This document shows, in pieces, positions 7,119 through 16,176 of a stretch of 17,772 nt of DNA. Below the pieces are notes generated by a model. The model was not told the DNA's origin and searched no databases. It was given only the letters and a program-made list of their open reading frames with translations. A program made the position numbers and the translations under genes. Origin of the DNA: Stramenopiles sp. TOSAG23-6 (taxonomy: Eukaryota; Sar). How positions within the stretch are numbered: position 1 is the first letter of the stretch; the number at the start of each line of letters is the position of its first letter. The stretch is taken from NCBI GenBank assembly GCA_900128565.1, contig LT636074.1, positions 1 to 17,772 of the forward strand. The letters are read 5' to 3'.

Positions 7119-9736
7119 TTATTTTCTTCCATCGCTAATAGGCCATATACTAGAGTTCCTTTTACGATAAAATAATTGGTATGCTCTTGGAGATATAATA
7201 TCACTTACATCACGAACTTTTGTGCATGAAGAGTCATTAAAATTATACCATTGGTTATTTTTAAAGTTCTTAGCATATGCTGTGTAGTGTCCCCCTCCAA
7301 GACCACCTGAATGATTAGATACTGCAAATAAATCATATATATAATCATCATCATTCGTTGCTGACATTACAAATGGAGAAAGATCAAGACCTTCCAAGGG
7401 GAAATCGACCATTGATGATATTTTATCACGAGTAACACTATGTTTTCTCCATCCTTGACTATAGTGAAAACGTTTTAAACCTACAATGAAAATCTCAGGT
7501 ACAGACCATAAACCTAATTGTTTATATGCGCGAACGTGTTTTTTACACTTATTACAATACCATTCATTCTGTTCATCAAGCTGTTCTTCTGCAGCAAAAG
7601 CTGAGAAGCACGATGCTATATTGAGTGCGCTTGATTTATTACAGCCACGTCGAGGCATAGATGAATGCATAACAACATGTGAAAATGTACTGTAAAAAAA
7701 TATTTAAAATTTTGTTTTGTTAGGTACAAAATGTTGTACGATTTGTTTTCTACAATTCATGATGAAAACGTACATGCTGCTTGATCAAAAGAGTTATCAA
7801 AGCCTTCGACGGTCCATTGCACCACAATCATTTTGTCTTTGAAAGATGTGGTAACGACATCATCATTTTCAAAAACTTCTTTCAATTTTGAATTTCGAGA
7901 GGAATATGATGAGTATCCTTTTTGTTTAGATGAACCTATAGCAAGTTTAAATGGAAGCCTTTGGGAATTATAACCGGATCCAACTTTTACGTATTGTTGC
8001 ATATATTTCCACACTAGAGTATGCATTTCCCTTCCAGTACAAGTATTGTGAAAAAATATTTCAAAAAAAAATCGTTAGGTACGAATTTTCGTATGAAAAA
8101 AACAATTAAATTAGAAATTCATATAAAACGTACAACGCCTGGGGAAAACAAGGACAAGAGTATGCCCAAATGATTCTCCACGAGAACCAGGTGATCCTAG
8201 ACTAAATATCTTTTTATCTTTTGGAGCTTTCGGTTTTTGTTGATGAACTTCTATTGCAACTCTACCGATACCAAGGGCAGTTTTATGTGAACCTAATTCA
8301 ACCATACCAATTTTTTTACTCTCATTTACCCACTCATCTGCAGTCAATCGGCCAGGTTCAACATTCGAGTTAAAGTCACCATCTGCAAATTGAACCTCAA
8401 AAGTTCCATCATCATTGACACTATCAATCCAGCCATTAAATTCATTACCTGTCATACATATATTGTGAAAATATATTTCTTTTGTATAATTTGTTAGGTA
8501 CGAAATTTTTATAAAAAAAAATAAATAAATTCGAAATTGAAAAAATATAAAACATACTATTCCATCGACATCTAACTTTTAAACCTTTCACGAAATTACC
8601 ATTGGCTCTAGCTTTGGCTTCATCACTGGATCCTCCTTCATACGGATCAGGCTGATTCATTTCGAGTTCATATATAAATGTTGTAGCTCTAGGACGAATT
8701 CGTTTACATTTTTCTGAATTATTTCGTGTTGTATTAATCCTCACAACTCCAAGATTATCTGTCATATCAGCACAAACAAGAGAATCAACACCACCGGAAA
8801 TACCACTCATCACAACTACAGCATGTTTCAAATCAATTATAGTACTATTTTTAATTTCTACACGAGGTTGGCATCTAAGTGGAGGTCTAGCTGGATCTTT
8901 AAAAACTACAGTCACTTCAATGGGTCTTGTAGTAGGCAATGGTAACGGTAGAGATACTGTCATATATGGATCAAAAGTAATGCTTTCACGACTACATTTG
9001 TTACACTTAATGTGACTTCGAAGTTGTCCAAAAAATGTATCTGTGATAAATGATTTATTACGTCGAAGGTGCCCATCCCATGCTAATTTCGCAATAACTT
9101 CATCTGGTCGTCCATCTGATTCAATGACTGGCTCGTATGGTTTTTTCTTAATTAAATTACAATCTTCATGTAAGCCATCCAACAAAAACGTCATTAATTC
9201 TTGAGCATCTTGTTGATTGTATCCCGCAAAACTTGAATTATATTCACCAATTCGTTTTTTAAATTCTGCAGGCACACAAACTGAATAATCACCTGACCAA
9301 ACGGCATTAATAAGATTTGCGTACGTTTCAGTCATCCGACCACCATAACCAATTTTATTATCTTTATTTATTGAGTCTTCATATTTTCCAGATAAAAAAA
9401 ATGTGGATAGAGGCTCACAATTTGAAAGACATTGAAGAATAGAGTTCATAAAACAAGTATTACCTAAATTCCTTAAACCAACAGCTCCTTCAATTGCTGG
9501 AGATCCAATTGTATGAGCTCGAACATTACGTGTATTTCTACTATTATAACGACGACCAAATTGTGATTGTTGCTTTACGTGTGTTCCATATCTTTGTAAT
9601 TCATCACTGTCAAATGTAAACCAAGTATCAGTACTTTCATCACTTTTATCCCAATGTAGTTTTACACGTTTTCCTCCATGTATTGAGAAAAAATATGTTT
9701 TATATTCTATACATATTTGTTAGATTTAGAATTTTC

Positions 9737-9767
<31 letters not shown>

Positions 9768-11227
9768 ACATGAAAACGAAAACATACATTGGTCGAAGGA
9801 TCTCTGTCCACTTCGACAACACGAGCGTTCATCCAGTTCGAAGATGTTCCAGAAGAATTAAGCTTTTTCCCCTCTACGCGATCATTTACACGAAAGTTTC
9901 TCCAATTTCCAACTTTTGAATATTTTGGTTGTAATCGACTGCGTTCGGTTTTCCAATTAATCCACTCATCCCATCTCGATGCCCAACCTCTATAATGAAC
10001 TTTAACACGAAATTCTCGATGATTTGTTTCAATAATATCAGCTTCCCACCATTTATTCTGAGAATCTATACCATCACAGCGACCCCATGCATTGTGAAAA
10101 AAAAAATCAAATGTTTTTTGTTAGGTACAAAATTTCGTATGAAAAAAAAAATTCGAAATTGAAAACGTACCGACAGCAAGTTGTGAACGCCAGTTATCAG
10201 ATAATTCTTCGACATCACGAGGCCATTTACCATTGGCGTTTAATTCTTCCACTAAAATCTCACACGAGTCTTCAACTCCAGCAAGATCCTGAAGATTACC
10301 ATCAATACCAACAAGCTGCCATGGATTATGAAAAATATTTCAAAAATTAAAATTGTTAGGTACAAAATTTCGTATGAAAAAAAAAATTGAAATTGAAATG
10401 AAAACGTACATGCTTCTACTTCATTACCTCTGGAGGTTGGTCTCGACCAAAGTCGAATTCGTGACTTGGCTACTTTATATTGATTGGCGACGATTTCTAG
10501 AAGTTTGGTTAAGGTTTGATTTCGTGAAAGCAAAACTCGTTGATACATGTATTGTGAAAAAATATACATATTTTTTTTTCTGTACAAAAAAATGATTAGG
10601 TCCAAAATTTCGTATAAAAAAATAAATTTGAAATTGGTAAAACATTGAAATGAAAACGTACATGCCAGAGTGAATATTTTCACGATCTGTTGCAGACACT
10701 ATTTCTGCTTTACCAGCTAAATCAGCTTTAATTAAGTCAAAAACTAAAGGGTGAACTTCAACAGATAATTTCTTTTCAGTACCACGCACAATGACTTCAC
10801 GACGTAAAACTATTGAGCAACCATATAATTTAACGAGTACAATCCAAGCTTTTTCAGGAACAGCAGTGTAATCTTGATCATAAAAACAATCTTTACGAAC
10901 CTCTTGACCAGATCCTGTTACAATAGTACTGTTATCAATTGGACCAGGTCGTTCACCACCTATGGACAACTCCTTTCTCAAACTCAATTTCTCCTCAAAA
11001 ACACGCTGAAGGTCAGTTTTGTTTTCAGACATTGGACTTCCAGGTGTCAGCTCCATTGATTCATTTGCAAGCGACTCGCAAGGTACAGATGCTTGGTAAT
11101 CGTTCCATGCTTGGAACCACTTAACCGGTAGGATATACCAAATAGAACCAAGTGTCAACTTTGAATTTTTGATTACTTTTGCAACTTCCGACTCTGTAAG
11201 AAATGAATCATCCATATTTGGAGGCAT
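7119..11227 (-). CDS. Ubiquitin-specific protease with DUSP and Tudor-like modules, eight exons
   Basis: Deubiquitinase of the USP (C19) family, closest in layout to USP4/11/15. Exons on the minus strand: 11227-10662, 10546-10410, 10320-10171, 10086-9788, 9677-8558, 8457-8134, 8040-7774, 7684-7119, giving 954 codons before TAA. The DUSP domain (about 1-150) shows PVKWFQAWNDYQ and VPEKAWIVLVKLYG. Residues of about 150-240 resemble a UBL. Two Tudor/MBT-like modules follow (about 285-430; VKVHYRGW, RWDEWI). The Cys box is NLGNTCFMNS, with catalytic Cys at about 459. Zinc-finger cysteines are CNKC and CNKC, the His box is GGHYTAYAK (His about 899), and WYNFNDS supplies Asn/Asp. A third Tudor-like segment (about 570-610) sits inside the catalytic domain. 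All catalytic residues are present, so it should be active. The substrate is unknown. Confidence 0.9.
7685..7773 (-). repeat. Introner-family intron 7 of the USP-like gene
   Basis: 89 bp on the minus strand, opening GTACGTTTTCATCATG, with core CATTTTGTACCTAACA and end TTTACAGTACAT. Phase 1 excision joins DQAA to FSHVVMH. The internal ACAG five bases earlier is out of frame if used as the acceptor, so the AG present here is apparently ignored. Confidence 0.85.
8041..8133 (-). repeat. Introner-family intron 6 of the USP-like gene
   Basis: 93 bp, opening GTACGTTTTATATGAA, with core TTCGTACCTAACG and end CACAATACTT (C-T-T instead of C-A-T). Its 5' arm matches the SNM1-like copy and the second copy of the double introner. 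Phase 1 excision joins FPRR-C to TGREMH. Confidence 0.84.
8458..8557 (-). repeat. Introner-family intron 5 of the USP-like gene
   Basis: 100 bp, opening GTATGTTTTATATTTT, with core AATTTCGTACCTAACA and end CACAATATAT. Phase 1 excision joins RCRWN-S to MTGNEF. A CAG nine bases into the downstream exon (ending at 8449) would also keep frame. Confidence 0.83.
9678..9787 (-). repeat. Introner-family intron 4 of the USP-like gene, diverged
   Basis: 110 bp, opening GTATGTTTTCGTTTTC. The middle contains a long T-run on the gene strand. The core is reduced to AAATCTAACAAAT, with the palindrome lost, and the end is CTCAATACAT. Phase 0 excision joins DRDPSTN to GGKRVKLHW inside the second Tudor-like module. 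Confidence 0.8.
10087..10170 (-). repeat. Introner-family intron 3 of the USP-like gene
   Basis: 84 bp, the shortest complete copy, opening GTACGTTTTCAATTTC, with core GAAATTTTGTACCTAACA and end CACAATGCAT. Phase 1 excision joins AV-G to GRCDGIDSQNKWW. An in-frame AG 21 bases later would delete part of this Tudor-like module, so the non-AG junction is favoured. Confidence 0.85.
10321..10409 (-). repeat. Introner-family intron 2 of the USP-like gene
   Basis: 89 bp, opening GTACGTTTTCATTTCA, with core GAAATTTTGTACCTAACA and end TCATAATCCAT. Phase 1 excision joins NEVEA-W to QLVGIDG. The nearest AG downstream breaks the frame. Confidence 0.85.
10547..10661 (-). repeat. Introner-family intron 1 of the USP-like gene
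   Basis: 115 bp, the longest single copy, opening GTACGTTTTCATTTCA, with core ATTTTGGACCTAATC (branch block altered) and end CACAATACAT. Phase 2 excision joins NIHSG-M to YQRVLLS. The nearest downstream AG is out of frame. Confidence 0.83.
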
Positions 11228-11553
11228 TTTCAGAACGTATTATTGACAATAGACTCTCACTAAATGACACAAAATTTTACTTTGGATTAAATAAAGAAAC
11301 TTCTGAGAGAGAAATCAATGTTAATCGTGAATAAGATCTAGATCTCTAATTATTTTTCCCTTTTAGTTCAATCTAATCAAAATGGTGCGTCGGATGATGA
11401 TGAAATGATTTGTAACTTCTACGTGAATAACACGAAATCAAAGAAATCGGCGAGGGTCTGAGAAAAAAAACGGAAAAAATGAGAAGCTTCCATTTATACT
11501 AATAACGGTTAATTGTTCAAGACTTGAAGAGAAGTTGAATCTATCTGAAAGCA
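11228..11553. promoter_or_regulatory. Divergent promoter region, USP-like / CC2D2A
   Basis: The 326-bp spacer separates two divergent start codons and should hold both promoters and leaders. It is AT-rich with several A- and T-runs. An 8-codon ORF starts at the ATG in TCAAAATGGTGCG (about 11383) and could be an upstream ORF if it is transcribed in the CC2D2A leader. No convincing TATA box, RFX-type X-box or introner copy is visible. Confidence 0.45.
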
Positions 11554-14500
11554 ATGTCTATGCAACTTTCATCAAATGAAACAAAGAAAACGATGAATGA
11601 AAGTGAAGGACAAGCGCCCTTAGACTCAACTAGACGAAGTCAATCACGATTCGGGAGACCAGGGGGACATAAACCGTCGCAATCATTGTCTTCAGCTGGT
11701 GATGCTGATAACGAAACAAAAGAAGAGAAAAAATCTTCGATAGAAAATGATGAAACGAAAGGTAAAGCGCCAGATTTGAGTGAAATAAATGAAATGCTTG
11801 GCTCATCTCGTGAAGGCACATCATTAATCGCGAAATCTGTCAGATCTGCGATATATTTTCCTCCCCCACTAGAGTCTAAGATTATCGTGAATTCTTCTCA
11901 ACCAGGACAAATTGACTATCATAACCGTAGTATAGCTGTTATTAAGAAACGTTGGGCGGATGGAATTGCGTTTCCTAAAAGACCAATTATAAGTAGTAGA
12001 AATACAGCAAAAATGGAGGATCGGCAATATCGAGAAGGAGGAGACATCGAGGTGTATAGCATTCCATCGGTAAAACACCGTACACATTTATCTAAACCTT
12101 TCAAGGATAAAACTCCCGCAAACTTACAAATAAGACGCTCAGTACCTGATATGTCTATTGTCGAAGGTGATAAAACGGCTACATTGCTATTACGTTTCAC
12201 AAAAATTGTTTTTCGAGATCATGTATGTTTTATTTTTTTTCAAATTCGATTGTTTTTTTCGTACGAAATTTGTACCTAACGAATTTTTTTTGAAATATTT
12301 TTCCAAAATACATTCTCTTTTTTCAAAAGAAGATGAGTTATCAGTTTCTCTTGGCTTACAATTTGAAAAATATCAAAACCTTTTAAAGGCACAAACTCTT
12401 CCGCATTTAACTAGTCGCATGGAAAGTCTCATAAATTTAGGTATACAACACGATGGAGAAATGCCTAGTAATGTACCAGTTTTATCAAAATCAAAAATAG
12501 CTTTACAACAGGAGCAATCTCGGGATATGCGTATTTTATTTGTTGTTTCAAAATGGTGTAGTGTAGTCGAGGAGTATCGAAAGTCTGCTGCTCAATGTTA
12601 CAATTTATGGCAGAAATTAAAACAAATTCGAAAAGAGAACGGATATTCTAATAGTCGAATAAAACTTACAGCAAAAAAAGTTCTATTATTTGATGAAGAA
12701 AAGATGAAGAAACAGTTAAGTTATATTGATCGCATCATTCATCGCGATTATTTAAATGATTCAAAAAACGAACAAATCAAAACACAAACAAAACAAAAGC
12801 GCTACTGGATCAATATGCTTGAAAGAGCACGAAAATTAGTAGCACTTGATGGAAATGACTATTTATTTACTTTAAAAAATAGTAATTTAGTATCACCTGT
12901 CTCTCTACCAGCGGTTACACTGAAGGAAGAATTAAGGAGAAAAAGTATAGAAAATTTACGAATTTATACTATATTAAGAATTAATGGTCACCAAGTATGT
13001 AAAACAGATCCAATGCCTTTCGATTGGCCAAGCTTTGCAATGAATATATCACCTCACCAAACATTGCATATTGAATTATATCAATTACCAGAAAAAGTTG
13101 AATTGCAAATATTTCAGAAAAATAAAGTTGATTCCATGACGGGAAATCTTCTAGGTACTATGAATATTGAATTACCTGGATCAAGTACACACTGTCCAAC
13201 GATGCTCTCTGTTGCCCCAATAAGTAATAAAGGATTTTTTAAATCGGCTAATCCAATGATTTCAAAATTTATAGCAAATGACATCCAAAAGCCAGAAAAA
13301 GATAAAAAGTCAAAATCAAATGATTTGAAAAAGCGATATTTTTATGGAAATGTCGATTATGAAATTGCATGGGATACATCTGATGCGCTAGTTGAGCCTG
13401 GGGCTAAACCTTGTATTTTGCCAGCACAGCCTTTACCAAGTGGGAAAAGTGGAGGTCTTAGTATTAATGGAAAAATTCTAGTTGGTCCTAAACAGGCCTT
13501 GCGAGCTCTTTCAAAGAAAGAATCCATGAAAGAACAAATTGATGTTAATATAGACAAAGATTTCAAAGATGAATCACGGCGATCCTCAAATACTGAAACA
13601 AATGCGGCAGAACTGGCAACATCATGGTGTTTAGAACTTGGTGAAAGTGAACAATCTGCGTTTCAAACTTTAGTAAATCCAAATGATCCTCGGAATCAAG
13701 AGTTTATGAGATTGAAAGCAAATAACATACTCCAAGAAAAACGTATATTTCGCGTGACTACATTGGAATCAGAGTTAAATTTGTCTACGTATATTGCATC
13801 TGGTGCATCTCGACGACATCAGCTACTAAGATTACGTGAAAAGGAGCCAATTCATTTCATGCAACCTGTACCAAGTACGGAGAAAGAAGTTGCTTCATCC
13901 AACACAATGCTGTCAATCCTTAAAGGTGCAGAGGAAAGGGAGGCAGAAATTAGAGCAATGTCAGGTCGAAAAGCAGCAACAAAAAAACAAAGAATTGGTA
14001 ATTTTTTAAGACGTGTGAAAGAAGTTTATCGAGAACAAATACAGAAATCAGCAATACATAAAACTACGCTAGATGAGATTGTTCGAGAAGAACTTCTTCC
14101 AGACTTTGCAGCTAGTCTTGATTTTGGGAACATAGTCAAATTCTTTGAACCAAGAAGACGACTGAAACCACAACCAAGAGCACGGCAACCTTCGAGTACA
14201 CTTGTACCCGAGTGTAAAATACATGTTCAAATTGTTAGAGCACAAAATGTACCCATTCGAGCTTCATATTCTAAACTCAAATATTCTGGATCGACTGGAG
14301 ATGGATCAGATGGTGATCGCGTGATGTCATTTGTAGATGTTCGTTTCCAAAACCATCAGCATAGAACATCAGCCCACGAAGGCCCTGCTCCAATTTGGAA
14401 TGAAACCAGACAAGTTCCAATAACGCTTCCATTTCAGGATATTTCTGCAAAGCGCCTTATTCAAATTCGAGATGAAGTTCATTTTCTTTTATTTGATGAA

Positions 14501-16093
14501 TTGAGACCAGATGAATCAACTAAAAGGGGACGTTTAGGCCGAAGTGATCAAACTCAAAGATATGAACGACGTTTTCTGGGCTCTTTTTCATTGCCCTTTT
14601 CCACAATTTATTTAAATGGAAGAATTCGAGGAAATTTTAGACTTAATGCTCCGATATCAATGCTAGGCTATGATCGTTATACTGGTCCAAATGCCATTAC
14701 AGGTCTTCCAACGCCTGGCGGAGCTCCCACGTACTTGACTATCTTAGCAACTCTTGATCCTCCTGTAGCTGTTCCGCCAAATATATGGAAAGCTCCAATT
14801 CCATACATTCCAAATGACTTAGACTTATTAAAGCTTCATCAACATGCGATGTCTTGGAAGAAAAAGATAACAAAACAATATCCAGTTATGAGCGATAGAG
14901 AGTTAGAGGTTCTTGTACCTGATTTGACAGGTCATGAACAATTAATTACAAGATATATTCGACCACAGGAACCTCCACCTGCACTTGCAGGTAATGTAAC
15001 CATGAGTAGAGTAGCAGAAATAGTTCGATTTGTGTCTGTTATTCCATTTCTTAATGATTGGCATGTTGATGGAGATAAAAATGATATTTGGTGCACAAGT
15101 GAACAATTTTTAAATTTGCAAGCAGGGGATTGGGAAGAGCACGCAATACTTTTATGCAACTACTTTTTATATCTAGATAAAAAGGCGGGAAGGTCTGATG
15201 CTGATGCTAGAACTTATCTATTGCTCGGACATGGTGTACCTATGGGTGATTGTTGTATGGTTTTGCGTTACACTTCTCATGATGAAATTCATGATGCTGA
15301 TGCAAACTGGCGAGTCGACAATGACAAAGCAAATGCAAAGAAATCAGCAGTAAAAAAAAATAAAGAAACAGGAGGTCAAAATATAGATGAAGATAAATTA
15401 CAAACTGCAACAGACATGATAAAACACGACGCAAAACTCCCTGTAATTTGGGATGCATGTTCTGGCAATTGTTATTCTCCATTGGACTTAAATTGCCCAC
15501 TTGTCACAGTAGGATGCGTGGTTAACGCTAATAATGTTTGGGCAAATATTCAAACAAATGAAGAGCCGAAGCGGATGAATTGGAATCTAGATGACACAAA
15601 ATGTTGGTCCGCTTGCTTTCAATCAGATGCTGCATCGAAAGTTAAATCATTGCAAAAAGAAAGATTAGAGTATACAAAAACACCTAGTACCTACACTGCG
15701 GAACTGGAAGCACAAATAGACCAAGAAATCCTACGAGCTATTCGTGGTTGGCGAAGAAATAGATTTACTACAGATTTCAATCGCTCCGTTTCGCTAAAGC
15801 TTAAGGAACTTTTAAGACCTCTAGAAAATGTCAAATTAGGTCTGAATGAGTATGATATCGAACATCATGTGAATCAGTTAAAGCGATTGAATCATACATT
15901 TGACATATTTGGCTTTCCGATTAATGTAACATTTATAGAAATGAAGAAATTATTAGCTGCAGTGAAAAATACAGATATTCATGAAAATGAAATCAAAGGT
16001 GTTCAATTTGCTATTGCGTCTTTGGTGCAAAGTTATACAAATCATGTTTGTTCAGTATGGTTGTATATTGCCGCTTTAATTCCTGTGAGGTAA
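11554..16093 (+). CDS. CC2D2A: CC2D2A, ciliary transition-zone protein, two exons
   Basis: CC2D2A is a core MKS-module protein of the ciliary/flagellar transition zone, where it helps gate membrane-protein entry. Exons 11554-12222 and 12314-16093 give 1482 residues, similar to animal orthologues. Residues 1-210 are disordered and charged. A helical or coiled-coil stretch follows (about 280-380; QKLKQIRKENG). The N-terminal C2-like region is at about 425-500 (MPFDWPSFAMNI). The second C2 domain starts near 855 (CKIHVQIVRAQNVPIRA) and includes APIWNETRQVP. The inactive transglutaminase-like region spans about 1150-1330, with LLLGHGVPMG, WDACSGNCYSP, LVTVGCVVNANNVWANIQ and KRMNWNLDD. The C-terminus (FPINVTFIEMKKLL and SVWLYIAALIPVR) aligns well with the animal protein's end. 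The start is the first ATG of the frame; another lies two codons later. The gene implies a cilium or flagellum. Confidence 0.93.
12223..12313 (+). repeat. Introner-family intron of CC2D2A
   Basis: 91 bp, opening GTATGTTTTATTTTTT, with core TTCGTACGAAATTTGTACC then CCTAACG, ending CAAAATACAT. Phase 0 excision joins VFRDH to SLFSKEDE. If unspliced, the exon 1 frame stops at the TAA within CCTAAC. The nearest downstream AGs are out of frame. Confidence 0.85.
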
Positions 16094-16176
16094 AAGGTTA
16101 TTTTTGAATAAATTGTTTTCGTAGTACATTTTATACGTAACAAAACAAATTATATTTGTGTATACAATTTTATTTT
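16094..16176. other. Convergent spacer with a possible introner relic
   Basis: The 83 bp separate the CC2D2A and phosphatase stops. AATAAA at 16107-16112 is a plausible CC2D2A polyadenylation signal. From about 16115 the sequence TTTTCGTAGTACATTTTA, then TACGTAACAAAACAAA and GTATACAAT, follows the order of the introner core (TTTTCGTACGAAATTTT, TACCTAACAAAAA, CACAATACAT). No intact 5' end is present. Confidence 0.4.

Noticed and set aside
2251-12313. The repeats as TA-bounded internal eliminated sequences removed at the DNA level, as in ciliates.
   Set aside because: TA-to-TA excision would leave GTACAT-type bases in each exon, break the KYRP-to-IIG spacing, and fails at 4342-4445 where the tail lacks the matching TA and leaves a stop. 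Donor-like GTATGT and CCTAAC blocks fit a spliceosomal intron better.
3219-12313. The regularly repeated 90-bp units as a CRISPR array or satellite.
   Set aside because: They are dispersed within coding genes, follow host-gene orientation, and are separated by exons of varied length that encode conserved proteins.
12158-12313. An upstream start for the long CC2D2A frame at 12158.
   Set aside because: That stretch is exon 1 read in another frame plus intron sequence. Homology and the 91-bp introner show that the true upstream coding part is 11554-12222.
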